A stretch of DNA of 64,000 nt from CBDBND01 sp965262665 (GTDB lineage: Bacteria > Pseudomonadota > Alphaproteobacteria > Rhodospirillales > Rhodospirillaceae). The DNA is taken from the NCBI GenBank assembly GCA_965262665.1, contig CBDHFR010000004.1, positions 558,001-622,000 of the forward strand, read 5' to 3'. Position 1 is the first letter of the stretch, and each line of letters begins with the position of its first letter. Made by a program: the position numbers and the translations under genes. The notes below the pieces were generated by a model. The model was given only the letters and a program-made list of their open reading frames with translations. It did no database searches and was not told the origin of the DNA. Shown here in pieces: positions 44,909 through 54,516 of this stretch.

Positions 44909-46311
44909 GCGGGCCCTCCCGCAGCTGTATTGCGTATTTCTGACCAACCTGATTGAACGGCGTTTCGGAACACGTCGCCGCGGTGTTCAAAATTGTCGAA
45001 CATGTCGAATGAGGCGCAGGCTGGCGATAGTAGGACCGTGGCATCCTCCTGCGTCTCGGTGATGGCATTTTCACCAGCGGCGGATACGGCATCTTCAAGA
45101 CTGTTATGGATCGAGACTGTGACCCCAGCTGCCTGTAAAGTTTTGGCAAACTCTTGAGCCGCATCACCGATGAGAAAGGCCTGACGGATTTTACCGAACA
45201 GGGGTTGAAGGTCAGCGATACCACCTTCTTTTGCTTGACCGCCGGCGATCCAATAGATGCAGCCGTAACAGGACAGCGCCTTTTCAGTGGCAGCGGCGTT
45301 GGTAGCTTTGCTGTCGTTGACAAACGCCACCCCTGCGATAGTGCCAACGATTTCTTGGCGGTGGGCTAATCCTGGATAAGATTGAAGGGCCTGTTTGATG
45401 GTATCGACGTCTACGCCGTGGGTTCGAGCGATGCCATAACTGGCCGCTGCGTTCTGCCAATTGTGCGCGCCGGGTAGGGCGGGCATTTCGGACAGATCGA
45501 TGATCTCTTGGGGTTCGTCTCCCAGCGCATCAATCAAACAACCACTGGCAACATAAACACCAGCTTTCGCCGACGTTCTGGAGGAGATGCCGATGGCACG
45601 GTGTGTATCCTTGGCGGACTCAAATATTGTCTGGCTGTGTGCATCGTCAAGCCCGACGATGGCCACTGACCCCGGTTCTTGTTGTGCAAACAACCGAGTC
45701 TTCGCCGCGACGTAACCGTCTAGGTCGCCGTGTCTGTCCAGGTGATCGGCCGAGATATTCAGTAAAATGGCGGTATGGCATGCGAGCGTGGGTGCCAGTT
45801 CAATCTGATACGACGACAATTCGAGAACGAAAATGCCGTCCGCCAGGAGCGGGTCCAAGTCAAGGACAGGCGTTCCCAGATTACCTCCGACCGCCACGGG
45901 TAAGCCGGAGTTGGAAAGAATGTGTCCGGCTAGGGCGGTGGTGGTCGATTTTCCGTTGGTACCTGTTATCCCAATGAATCTGGCATCCGGTTGGGCGGCA
46001 GCCAACAAATCCACATCACACCGCAATGTATGTCCCGCTGCTTTCGCTTTTTCCGCCAGGGGATGAGGTTGCGGGAACGTGTGGGGAATTCCCGGGCTCC
46101 AGATCACCTCATCAAACACTGAAAGGTCGGCGCGTCTCGCATCGACAGGTTCGAATCCGTCTGACCCTGCTGTGGCCCGCTTGGCTTCATCGTCATCCCA
46201 AACGGCAACCCGTGCACCGCCAGCGATCAACGCTCGTGCCGCCGATTGGCCTGACTTGCCGAAACCGACCACCAGGACGTTGTCATCACGATAATGATTG
46301 AGAGGGATCAT
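44905..46311 (-). CDS. murD: UDP-N-acetylmuramoylalanine--D-glutamate ligase MurD
   Basis: A 468-aa Mur ligase adding D-Glu. NVLVVGFGKSGQSAARALI is the N-terminal Rossmann motif, ITGTNGKSTTTALAGHIL the ATP loop, and LNISADHLDRHGDLDGYVA carries the metal-binding His region. The C-terminal domain has NDSKATNAAATEKALSCYG. It starts seven bases after mraY ends. Confidence 0.97.
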   Translation of the reverse strand: MIPLNHYRDDNVLVVGFGKSGQSAARALIAGGARVAVWDDDEAKRATAGSDGFEPVDARRADLSVFDEVIWSPGIPHTFPQPHPLAEKAKAAGHTLRCDVDLLAAAQPDARFIGITGTNGKSTTTALAGHILSNSGLPVAVGGNLGTPVLDLDPLLADGIFVLELSSYQIELAPTLACHTAILLNISADHLDRHGDLDGYVAAKTRLFAQQEPGSVAIVGLDDAHSQTIFESAKDTHRAIGISSRTSAKAGVYVASGCLIDALGDEPQEIIDLSEMPALPGAHNWQNAAASYGIARTHGVDVDTIKQALQSYPGLAHRQEIVGTIAGVAFVNDSKATNAAATEKALSCYGCIYWIAGGQAKEGGIADLQPLFGKIRQAFLIGDAAQEFAKTLQAAGVTVSIHNSLEDAVSAAGENAITETQEDATVLLSPACASFDMFDNFEHRGDVFRNAVQSGWSEIRNTAAGGPA

Positions 46312-46318
46312 GCCGCCA

Positions 46319-47404
46319 CTACCTCAATTTCAACGTGCTTAAGCCCGCGATGGCGAGAATGCAGGCGATGATCCAAAACCGAATGACGATGGTTGGTTCG
46401 GCCCAACCTTTTTGCTCAAAGTGATGATGCAACGGGGCCATGCGGAAGACGCGGCGCCCGGTCAATTTGTAAGACGCCACTTGAACGATTACGGAAACGG
46501 TTTCCAAAACAAACAATCCACCGGTGATACCAAGGACGATTTCATGCTTGGTGACAACGGATACAGCGCCTAGGGCGCCGCCCATAGCCAAAGAGCCGGT
46601 GTCGCCCATGAACACCATTGCCGGTGGTGCATTGAACCAAAGAAAGCCGAGACCCGCACCGATGATGGCACCGCAAAAAACGGTGAGTTCACCGGTTCCA
46701 CGAATAAAATGCACTTGCAGGTAGTCGGCGAAGACGGCGTTGCCGATCAGATAAGAGATGATCACGAACACGCCCGCGGAAATCATGACCGGAACGATGG
46801 CGAGGCCGTCTAACCCATCGGTTAAGTTAACCGCGTTCGATGCGCCAACAATGACGAAAGCCGCAAACGGGATGTAGAAGCAACCCAGTTCAATGAGCAG
46901 GTTCTTGACGAAGGGCAAAGCGAGACCCGTCGGTGAAATTTCCATGGTTAGGTTGGCGATCCAAAGCGCCACGATGACGGCGATGATCGCTTCCGCGCTG
47001 AGTTTGACCCCGCCCGGAAGTCCGCCGGAATGAGAACGGGTGATTTTCAGGTAGTCGTCAATGAAACCGATGAAGCCAAAGCCCAAGGTGACGGTCAGGA
47101 CGGCCCACACATATCCGTTGGAAAGATCGGCCCACAGCAAAGTGGAGACAGCGATCCCCAGCAGAATCATCATGCCACCCATGGTGGGTGTGCCCTGTTT
47201 CGTCAACAGATGGCTTTCGGGTCCGTCGGTCCGGATGGGTTGCCCATTGGATTGACGGCTTTTTAGCCAACGGATGATCGCCGGACCAAAGACAAACGCC
47301 ATCAACATGGCCGTAAGGACCGCCCCGCCCGTACGGAAGGTGAGATAGCGGAACAGATTAAGGACCGCAAAGTCACTGGAGAAATCGGATAGCCAATACA
47401 ACAT
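46319..47404 (-). CDS. mraY: Phospho-N-acetylmuramoyl-pentapeptide transferase MraY
   Basis: A 361-aa membrane enzyme with ten segments that makes lipid I from UDP-MurNAc-pentapeptide and undecaprenyl phosphate. GTPTMGGMMILLGI is the first signature and GFIGFIDDYLKI carries the catalytic Asp pair. NAVNLTDGLDGLAIVPVM and FMGDTGSLAMGGALG give the other active-site aspartates, and APLHHHFEQKGW is the conserved His cluster. Confidence 0.98.
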   Translation of the reverse strand: MLYWLSDFSSDFAVLNLFRYLTFRTGGAVLTAMLMAFVFGPAIIRWLKSRQSNGQPIRTDGPESHLLTKQGTPTMGGMMILLGIAVSTLLWADLSNGYVWAVLTVTLGFGFIGFIDDYLKITRSHSGGLPGGVKLSAEAIIAVIVALWIANLTMEISPTGLALPFVKNLLIELGCFYIPFAAFVIVGASNAVNLTDGLDGLAIVPVMISAGVFVIISYLIGNAVFADYLQVHFIRGTGELTVFCGAIIGAGLGFLWFNAPPAMVFMGDTGSLAMGGALGAVSVVTKHEIVLGITGGLFVLETVSVIVQVASYKLTGRRVFRMAPLHHHFEQKGWAEPTIVIRFWIIACILAIAGLSTLKLR

Positions 47405-47423
47405 AGGTGTTTATCCAGCCTCC

Positions 47424-48860
47424 CTATTCACCGTTGACCACTGACTTGGATGTTTTCGAAGACCGGTGCCCCAGGTCTTGCAAAGCGTCGACGACGATAC
47501 TCATCTTGCTACCGAAGGACCCTTTGACCGCGATGATGTCATTCGGTTTGATGGACGCGATCAAATGGCCTGTGAGTTCTTCGGCTGTACTGGTGTAATG
47601 GGTGTCGATGCCAGGCGGCAAAGCATCACAAAGATGCGCCATTAGAGGACCTGCCGCCCAAACGGCGTCAACGCCGGCGGTTGTAATCGGCACAGCAAGG
47701 TCGACATGAAACTTTGCAGCATCGGGACCCAGCTCGAGCATATCGCCCAAAGCTAGGACAATGCGGCCTTTGCGTCGGGTTGCCGCCAATGAATCGATCA
47801 TAGCTGCCATGGACACCGGACTGGCGTTGTAGCTTTCGTCGATAAGGATGAAGGACCCCGAGTCCGTTTCGACGACGCTGCGCTGGCCGCGGCCCTTGGG
47901 AGCTGTCATATCGTAGAGATCGCCGGCGGCGCGTTCGATGTCTCCATCCATGGCTGAAACGGTAGCCAAAACAGCCAAGCTATTGAGTGCCATATGTTTG
48001 CCGCGCAAACCGATTTCAAAAACGATGCGCCGTCCGTCCACATCCGCAGCCACACGGGTTCCGGTCTCGGTAACCGTCCAAGCGATCAAACGGTATACCG
48101 CGCTGCGGTCGGTACCAAAACCGACAACGGTTTTAACGCCCGCTGTTTCGGCTGCTTCTGACAAAATCTCATGGTAGGGATTGTTGACAGGCAGAATGGC
48201 GATGCCGCCCGTTTCCAATCCTCTGAATATTTCCGCTTTGGCTGTCGCGATTTCAGCAACGCTCGAAAAATATTCGAGATGGACCGCTTCGATTGCCGTA
48301 ATTAGTGCAACATGGGGGCGAACAAGCTTTGATAAGGGTTCAATTTCACCAGCATGGTTCATGCCCAATTCAAAAACACCGAACGCGGCGTCCAGAGGCA
48401 TGCGAGCAAGACTTACAGGCACCCCCCAATGATTGTTGAGATTTCCGCTGGTGGCATGCGTCTTGTTTTGACGACTGAGGACCAATGCCAGGGCTTCTTT
48501 TGTAGTGGTCTTGCCAACACTGCCAGTGATCGCTGCAACTCTCGCTGACGAACGCTCACGGGCTGCCCGAGCCAATGCGTTTAAACCGTCCATGGTATCG
48601 TCGACGAATACCAACCGGCCTTCGCTAACGCTTTCTTTACGGATCTCCGATAGGTTTGACACCATGGCCGCAGAGGCGCCGCGATCCAGCGCTTCGCTAA
48701 AAAAATCATGACCGTCGAAACGCGGACCCTGTAAAGCGACAAAGAAATCGCCTACCGAAACGGTTCGGCTGTCAATGGACACACCATCTGCATCCCAATC
48801 ACCGCTGGTCTTTCCGCCGATTGCAGCCGCGACATCTGTGCTGGTCCACAACGCTGTCAT
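47424..48860 (-). CDS. murF: UDP-MurNAc-tripeptide--D-Ala-D-Ala ligase MurF
   Basis: A 478-aa Mur ligase joining D-Ala-D-Ala to the tripeptide. The ATP loop is ITGSVGKTTTKEALALVL, FELGMNHAGEIEPLSKLV is a hallmark of MurF, and DESYNASPVSMAAMIDSLA lies in the C-terminal half. The gene overlaps murE by four bases and is followed 19 bases later by mraY. Confidence 0.97.
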   Translation of the reverse strand: MTALWTSTDVAAAIGGKTSGDWDADGVSIDSRTVSVGDFFVALQGPRFDGHDFFSEALDRGASAAMVSNLSEIRKESVSEGRLVFVDDTMDGLNALARAARERSSARVAAITGSVGKTTTKEALALVLSRQNKTHATSGNLNNHWGVPVSLARMPLDAAFGVFELGMNHAGEIEPLSKLVRPHVALITAIEAVHLEYFSSVAEIATAKAEIFRGLETGGIAILPVNNPYHEILSEAAETAGVKTVVGFGTDRSAVYRLIAWTVTETGTRVAADVDGRRIVFEIGLRGKHMALNSLAVLATVSAMDGDIERAAGDLYDMTAPKGRGQRSVVETDSGSFILIDESYNASPVSMAAMIDSLAATRRKGRIVLALGDMLELGPDAAKFHVDLAVPITTAGVDAVWAAGPLMAHLCDALPPGIDTHYTSTAEELTGHLIASIKPNDIIAVKGSFGSKMSIVVDALQDLGHRSSKTSKSVVNGE

Positions 48861-50314
48861 GATTTTGCATTCGCTTGTTGAATAGCGGTGCGGGAGACGT
48901 CGCGGTCATCGAACGGCAAAACTTCCGTACCAATAATCTGACCCGTTTCATGCCCTTTGCCCGCCACCAGTAAAACGTCGTCGCTGTCGAGGTCGGCAAC
49001 AGCGGCAGTAATGGCTTCCGCCCGGTCAGCAAACTCTTGCGCTTCAGGGCACCCTTTGAGCACTTCCGCTCTGATGGCAGCGGGGTCCTCAGTACGCGGG
49101 TTGTCATCGGTGACGTAAATGACATCGGCAGCAGTTGCCGCCTGTCCCATGAGTTTCCGTTTGCCGGCATCGCGGTCTCCGCCTGCGCCGAAAACGACGG
49201 CCAACTGGCCCTTGGTATGTGGCTTCAACGCATTGATTACGGTGGCGAGGGCGGACGGTGTGTGGGCGTAATCCACATAAACCGAAGCGCCATTGTTTCG
49301 CCTTCCGATGTATTCCAGGCGTCCGGACACCCCTTCTAGCTGCTGAAGCGAATCAACAACCGCGGACGTGTTCATGCCGGTGGCCATGGCCAATCCAGCT
49401 GCGCAGAGGGCGTTCATGACTTGGAAGTCGCCTGCCAGGGGAAAGATCAATTGTTCTGTCTTGCCCTCAATGCTGAGGGAGACTGACTGGCCTTCGGAGA
49501 CCGGCTGTGCAGTAAGTAATTTCAATGCTTCGCCGTTGCGTCCAAACGTCAGGACCGCATGCCCCTTTTGTTCGCACAGGCGTATGAGGTCGGCGCATTT
49601 TTCAGTATCCGCGTTGATGACGGCGTGACCGCCGTCCACCAGTAGGTCCGAAAAGAGCCGGCATTTAGCATTAAAATAAGTTACCATCGAACCGTGGTAG
49701 TCCAGGTGATCCCGGCTGAGATTGGTAAAGCCGGCTGCTTTGACTTTTACACCGTCAAGACGAAATTGATCCAAGCCGTGGCTTGAGGCTTCCATGACTA
49801 AATGATCCACACCGCTGTCATGCAACCGCGCTAGCTGCTGGTGGAGGGTGACAGGGTCCGGAGTGGTCAAATTTCCCGCTTCGTGCACCGCATCCGAAAT
49901 GATGCCCAGAGTGCCCATTGCTGCGGCGTTAAAGCTGCCGTATGCCCAGATCTGACGAAGGAAGTGAGCAACGGATGTCTTGCCGTTGGTTCCCGTAACC
50001 GCGGCAATGGTTGCAGGTTGGGCGGCGAAATATTTAGCCGCCATGAGTGAGAACCGGCGCCGGGGATTAGCGTCTGTTATGACGGGAATGGTGTCGTGGT
50101 CCAACGTGGTGCCGTCGAGGCTTAAAATCGTCGTTGCACCGCGGCTCAGCGCTTCAGGAATGAAGGTCCGTCCGTCGGAGACCGTACCCGGCAGCGCAGC
50201 AAACAGATAACCAGGCTGAACCGAGCGGGAGTCCGCGGTCAGGCCCTTGATGTCGAGGTCACTCTGGCTGTGCATTACGGTGCCGTTGTCCTCTAACAAT
50301 TCACTCAGCTTCAC
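48857..50314 (-). CDS. murE: UDP-MurNAc-L-Ala-D-Glu--meso-DAP ligase MurE
   Basis: A 485-aa Mur ligase adding the third stem residue. VTGTNGKTSVAHFLRQIW is the ATP loop. The DNPRTEDP motif is diagnostic of specificity for meso-diaminopimelate, so the cell wall is DAP-type as in other Gram-negatives. FTNLSRDHLDYHGSMVTYF contains the carbamylated-Lys neighbourhood. It overlaps ftsI by 14 bases. Confidence 0.97.
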   Translation of the reverse strand: MKLSELLEDNGTVMHSQSDLDIKGLTADSRSVQPGYLFAALPGTVSDGRTFIPEALSRGATTILSLDGTTLDHDTIPVITDANPRRRFSLMAAKYFAAQPATIAAVTGTNGKTSVAHFLRQIWAYGSFNAAAMGTLGIISDAVHEAGNLTTPDPVTLHQQLARLHDSGVDHLVMEASSHGLDQFRLDGVKVKAAGFTNLSRDHLDYHGSMVTYFNAKCRLFSDLLVDGGHAVINADTEKCADLIRLCEQKGHAVLTFGRNGEALKLLTAQPVSEGQSVSLSIEGKTEQLIFPLAGDFQVMNALCAAGLAMATGMNTSAVVDSLQQLEGVSGRLEYIGRRNNGASVYVDYAHTPSALATVINALKPHTKGQLAVVFGAGGDRDAGKRKLMGQAATAADVIYVTDDNPRTEDPAAIRAEVLKGCPEAQEFADRAEAITAAVADLDSDDVLLVAGKGHETGQIIGTEVLPFDDRDVSRTAIQQANAKS

Positions 50315-52097
50315 GGTTTCCCCCGAAGCCGGTACCGGCTGGGGCTAAAGCCATGTCGGAAATGCGTGCACTCGCCTTCATGAGGTTGTTCAGCGCAAGA
50401 TCCATCGGACGATCCTGCGTGGGGTAAATCCCGAGCATGGGTGCGATTTCGGCAATGATGCGGCCCGCCGTTGGCGCGGCATTCCAGCCCGCAGTCACAA
50501 AGTTATGGGTTTCTTCAATACCTTGCGGTTCATCGAGAAGAACCAACACGACATAGCGCGGTTGATGCGCCGGAAACGCGGCGACAAAAGATGTTCTTAC
50601 ATGGTCTTGACTATAGCCGCCAGCTTGCGCCAATTCCGCTGATCCGGTTTTGCCGCCGACAACATAGCCTGGCACCTCAGCCTGTCTGCCCGAGCCTTCA
50701 GTAACCACCAACCGCATCAACATGCGGATTTGTTCCGATGTGGCTTCTGAAATCACGCGGGTCCGGTCATCCTCGTGAATGGACTCACGTTTAACTAAGG
50801 TTGGACGTATGAAGACACCACCATTGACCATAGCGCCTACTGCAGAGGCGACGTGGGCCGGCGTTACTGCAATGCCGTGACCATATGAAATCGTAACCGT
50901 ATTAATTTCACGCCAAACCATGGGAAACATGGGAGTGCCGACTTCAGGCAACTCAAGATCAAGCGGCGAGAGCAGGCCAAGTTGTTGAAGAAAGTACTGT
51001 TGCGCAGCGGTTCCGGCATCGAGTGCGATTTTTGCAGCACCGATGTTGGAAGAATGGATCATAATCTCTGGCACTGTAAGCCAACGCTTTTCGGCGTGAT
51101 AATCGTCAATTGTGTAACGGGATACAGTCAGAGGCGTGCGAGCGTCGTACACGCTATCGAGAGCGATGACCCCCAAATCCAGTGCCATGGCAGCGGTAAA
51201 CAATTTGAAAGTGGAGCCCATTTCATAAAGCCCGAGCGTGGCCCGATTGAACTGGTTGTTTTTATTAACCTGGCTGAGATCCCGGGGGTCGTAATCAGGC
51301 AACGACACGAGCGCCAGGACTTCGGCTGTATCGGCGTCCATCACGACACCAGCTGCACCAACAGCTTTGAATTTCTTTAGTGATGCGAGCAGGACGTCTC
51401 GTACCGCGCTTTGCACACCCGTATCCAACGAAAGAACCAAGGGATCGGTTTTTCCGGAAAGGCTGCGGTTGAACGTGAGTTCGACACCCGCACTGCCGTT
51501 GTTATCCGGATCAGTCGTGCCGAGGACGTGAGAGAACAACGGACCGTAGGGATAGATTCGCCTTTGCGCTTCTTCAAAATAGAGTCCGGGAATTCCGAGT
51601 GTGTTGGCAGCCAGTTGTTCTCCCGGTGTTAAATGTCGGCGTAAGTATATAAAACGCTGATTGGAGTTTAATCGCCGCTCTAGAGCTTTACGGTCGAGAT
51701 CGCTGAAGATACCTAATAACGCATCAACAGCTTCTACGGTGTCAATCACCTCGGTGGCGTTGGCATACAGATTGACCGTCGGCAATATGGTGGCGATTGT
51801 CCGGCCATGGCGATCAACGACGTCTGCACGATGGTGCGTGGGTTGACTGGCTGCCGGTGTATAAATTGGCCCGGTCTCAAGGGCTCCGTTCAGAACCATG
51901 AGATCGATCAGGCGGACTGAAATAGAAAGAAACGCAAACGTGAACAGCCCGGCAGTAACCAACAAACGTGTCCGTCCGATCTCCACGGAATGCTGTGTTT
52001 CGCCTATCAGCGTTACGCGTTTTTTTGGCGTGGCGTGCAGGTCAGCGCCAGGATAAACAAAATCAATCTGAGCCTTGCGTTTCTGCCAGAGAGTCAT
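50301..52097 (-). CDS. ftsI: Septal peptidoglycan transpeptidase FtsI (PBP3)
   Basis: A 598-aa class B penicillin-binding protein. One N-terminal membrane segment (about residues 45-65) is followed by the pedestal domain. The transpeptidase domain has the serine motif EMGSTFKLFTAAM, the SxN motif in HSSNIGAAKIALD, and the KTG motif in VVGGKTGSAELAQ. It cross-links septal wall with FtsW. It overlaps ftsL by four bases. Confidence 0.97.
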   Translation of the reverse strand: MTLWQKRKAQIDFVYPGADLHATPKKRVTLIGETQHSVEIGRTRLLVTAGLFTFAFLSISVRLIDLMVLNGALETGPIYTPAASQPTHHRADVVDRHGRTIATILPTVNLYANATEVIDTVEAVDALLGIFSDLDRKALERRLNSNQRFIYLRRHLTPGEQLAANTLGIPGLYFEEAQRRIYPYGPLFSHVLGTTDPDNNGSAGVELTFNRSLSGKTDPLVLSLDTGVQSAVRDVLLASLKKFKAVGAAGVVMDADTAEVLALVSLPDYDPRDLSQVNKNNQFNRATLGLYEMGSTFKLFTAAMALDLGVIALDSVYDARTPLTVSRYTIDDYHAEKRWLTVPEIMIHSSNIGAAKIALDAGTAAQQYFLQQLGLLSPLDLELPEVGTPMFPMVWREINTVTISYGHGIAVTPAHVASAVGAMVNGGVFIRPTLVKRESIHEDDRTRVISEATSEQIRMLMRLVVTEGSGRQAEVPGYVVGGKTGSAELAQAGGYSQDHVRTSFVAAFPAHQPRYVVLVLLDEPQGIEETHNFVTAGWNAAPTAGRIIAEIAPMLGIYPTQDRPMDLALNNLMKASARISDMALAPAGTGFGGNREAE

Positions 52098-52423
52098 TGC
52101 ATCTCTCCGTCCGGCTCGTTTTTTAATTGGTTGGCCAAAGCCTCCGGCGTTTGCCGGAACGGTAGTGCCTCTATTGGTACGATTCTAGATGGCGGCACCG
52201 GGGATAATTGTAAGTGTTTAGATCCCAAACGACGAAGTCGAGCTGGTTCATTAAGAAAGGACCATTCTGCCTCAAGCACATGAATAGCTTTTCTGTGCTG
52301 ATCGATTTCGGTTTGTCGGACAGCCAATTCGCCTTCCAGTCCCTGAACCTCGTACTTCAAAACAAAGAGGGCGACGGCCACGACAAAAACCAGTCCAAAC
52401 CACATGACATCCATCAAACTCAT
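52094..52423 (-). CDS. ftsL: Cell division protein FtsL
   Basis: A 109-aa bitopic protein: an N-terminal membrane segment (MWFGLVFVVAVALFVLKYEV) followed by a coiled coil (LEGELAVRQTEIDQHRKAIH). It pairs with FtsB and FtsQ. Sequence conservation in FtsL is low, so the call rests on length, layout and its position between rsmH and ftsI, which it overlaps by four bases on both sides. Confidence 0.9.
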   Translation of the reverse strand: MSLMDVMWFGLVFVVAVALFVLKYEVQGLEGELAVRQTEIDQHRKAIHVLEAEWSFLNEPARLRRLGSKHLQLSPVPPSRIVPIEALPFRQTPEALANQLKNEPDGEMQ

Positions 52424-53421
52424 GCCGCACCGCCGCGTACTGTCGTCCAGGGAGGTATGGCAGTTCGTTCTGCAATTCTAAGGCGCGCGGAACGGGCACG
52501 CGGATTGTCCTTAATTTCTCTCTTGGACGGCGTGATTGCCCGGCTATTCACCATCTCAAAGGTGGCTGTTTTGCGGCCATCCTGTGGCGCTGGTTGGTGG
52601 CGGGATGGATTTGGGGTCCGACCGGTGCGTTCGCGGATGAATGATTTGACAATACGGTCTTCGAGCGAGTGAAAACTTACTACAGCGAGACGACCGCTTA
52701 CTGCTAAGAGCCGTTCAGCTCCGGATAGGCCGCGTTCCAGTTCGCCAAGCTCGTCGTTGACGTAAATACGCAGTGCCTGAAAGGTGCGCGTCGCCGGGTC
52801 GATTCCGTCTAAAGACCGGCGCACTTCGGCGCGGATCGTATCGGCCAAGTGAATGGTGCGAGAGAACGGCCGGGTCTTGCGAGCTCTGACAATGGCATGG
52901 GCAACGCGGCGGGCGTGTCGTTCTTCGCCGTAACGCTTGATAATGTCAGTCAGATCGGTTTCTGGCAGGGTGTTTACGGCATCGGCTGCGCTCATACCTG
53001 ACTTTTCCATGCGCATATCGAGGGGGCCATCCCTTAAGAAAGAGAATCCCCGCGACCGGTCGTCGACCTGCATGGAACTGATGCCCAAATCCAGGGCCAG
53101 GCCATCTATGGATTTGATCCCCTGGTCCAATAGCAGTTCGGCAATGTCGCCAAAGCGGCCGTGCAAGAGATGGAGGCGGCCAGGAAAAGATTCGGCCAAG
53201 ACCTTGCCTCGCGCCAATGTTTCCGGATCCCGGTCAATGGCCCAAACTGTGCAATTCGCTGCTTTTAACAGGGCGACGGTGTAGCCGCCGGCACCAAACG
53301 TGCCATCAACATACAAACCCCCATCTTTAGGCGAGAGACCTTCAACAACTTCGGTGAGAAGGACGGGGATATGATCAGGATCGGTTATTGTGGCGGTGGG
53401 GGAAGGCGCCGCTGAAGCCAT
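52420..53421 (-). CDS. rsmH: 16S rRNA m4C1402 methyltransferase RsmH
   Basis: A 333-aa SAM-dependent methyltransferase. HIPVLLTEVVEGLSPKDGG and YVDGTFGAGGYTVALLKA form the SAM site, followed by DLGISSMQVDDRSRGFSF and the late SFHSLEDRIVKSFIRER. It methylates C1402 in the ribosomal P site. It starts at the last base of mraZ, giving one-base overlap. Confidence 0.97.
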   Translation of the reverse strand: MASAAPSPTATITDPDHIPVLLTEVVEGLSPKDGGLYVDGTFGAGGYTVALLKAANCTVWAIDRDPETLARGKVLAESFPGRLHLLHGRFGDIAELLLDQGIKSIDGLALDLGISSMQVDDRSRGFSFLRDGPLDMRMEKSGMSAADAVNTLPETDLTDIIKRYGEERHARRVAHAIVRARKTRPFSRTIHLADTIRAEVRRSLDGIDPATRTFQALRIYVNDELGELERGLSGAERLLAVSGRLAVVSFHSLEDRIVKSFIRERTGRTPNPSRHQPAPQDGRKTATFEMVNSRAITPSKREIKDNPRARSARLRIAERTAIPPWTTVRGGAA

Positions 53422-53882
53422 TAATCGGCCTCCTTCCTGGCGTTGAACAACGCCTCGCGTTCGGCCATTGCACGCTGAAACATCTCAGACTGGGCAGCTT
53501 CAAGGGCTGAAGGGTTCCATATCTGAAAGGTTCGCCCCTTACCAACGAACGCGCCTTGGTCCTTAAGATTGGCCTTGTCCATGAATTCCGCCGGCAAGAC
53601 GATGCGGCCGCCGCCGTCAAACAGCAGTTCCCGGGCAGAGGCAAAAATCAAATGGGCGATGGCATCGTCGTCGAGGCCGGGAATGGGTGCGTCAGCCATA
53701 GAGTCGACCATGGCCTCGATCCGGTCGAGGCCGCAGCCTTCGATGCAGGGTCCTGTCAGTGCCGGGTAAACCGCAACACCCGTCAGGTTTTTGGCCTGAA
53801 CAACGGTGCGAAACGGTGCTGGAACCGAGATGCGCCCCTTTGCATCGATCTTATTAATAAAGGTCCCGATGAATGCTTTCAT
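53421..53882 (-). CDS. mraZ: Transcriptional regulator MraZ
   Basis: A 153-aa protein made of two SpoVT/AbrB-like modules: FINKIDAKGRISVPAPFRTV near the N-terminus and FDGGGRIVLPAEFMDKANL in the second half. MraZ rings bind repeated GGG-containing boxes in front of their own operon. ATG 53882 is chosen over the upstream start at 53906 because it gives the standard MKAFIGTF start. Three candidate boxes lie about 90-120 bases upstream (53971-54000). Confidence 0.95.
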   Translation of the reverse strand: MKAFIGTFINKIDAKGRISVPAPFRTVVQAKNLTGVAVYPALTGPCIEGCGLDRIEAMVDSMADAPIPGLDDDAIAHLIFASARELLFDGGGRIVLPAEFMDKANLKDQGAFVGKGRTFQIWNPSALEAAQSEMFQRAMAEREALFNARKEAD

Positions 53883-53970
53883 CGCTGGACCACCCCTCAA
53901 GTCCACCTAACAAAATGCCAGGTCTCAGGCACACGCTGAGTGCCAGGGACCTTAACCTATATGGTATGCC

Positions 53971-54000
53971 ATGGGATTTTATGGGCGTCAATGGGACTAT
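53971..54000. promoter_or_regulatory. Three MraZ-box-like repeats (ATGGG at 10-bp spacing)
   Basis: ATGGGATTTT, ATGGGCGTCA and ATGGGACTAT follow one another exactly, putting TGGG at 53972, 53982 and 53992. A weaker ATGGTATGCC precedes them at 53961. E. coli MraZ binds direct TGGGN repeats separated by 5 nt, which is the same pattern. Here TGGG reads on the strand opposite mraZ, so orientation differs from or should be compared with the E. coli site. Confidence 0.75.
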
Positions 54001-54015
54001 ATAGTAACCTATTGG

Positions 54016-54044
54016 TTATGTTCTATTTTTGTTCTAAATGTCAA
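54016..54044 (-). promoter_or_regulatory. Candidate promoter of the dcw operon
   Basis: On the minus strand TTGACA (54044-54039) is followed after 17 bases by ACATAA (54021-54016). The -35 is consensus, the -10 only fair. The MraZ-box-like repeats lie 16-45 bases beyond the -10, where bound MraZ could block transcription. Confidence 0.5.
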
Positions 54045-54089
54045 GTGTCTATTTATGGTAGTTTCCTGGGATTAATTGAGAAAATAGAT

Positions 54090-54477
<388 letters not shown>

Positions 54478-54516
54478 TCTGGTTGTTTAAACTAAAAATC
54501 TATCTATTTCAATGGT

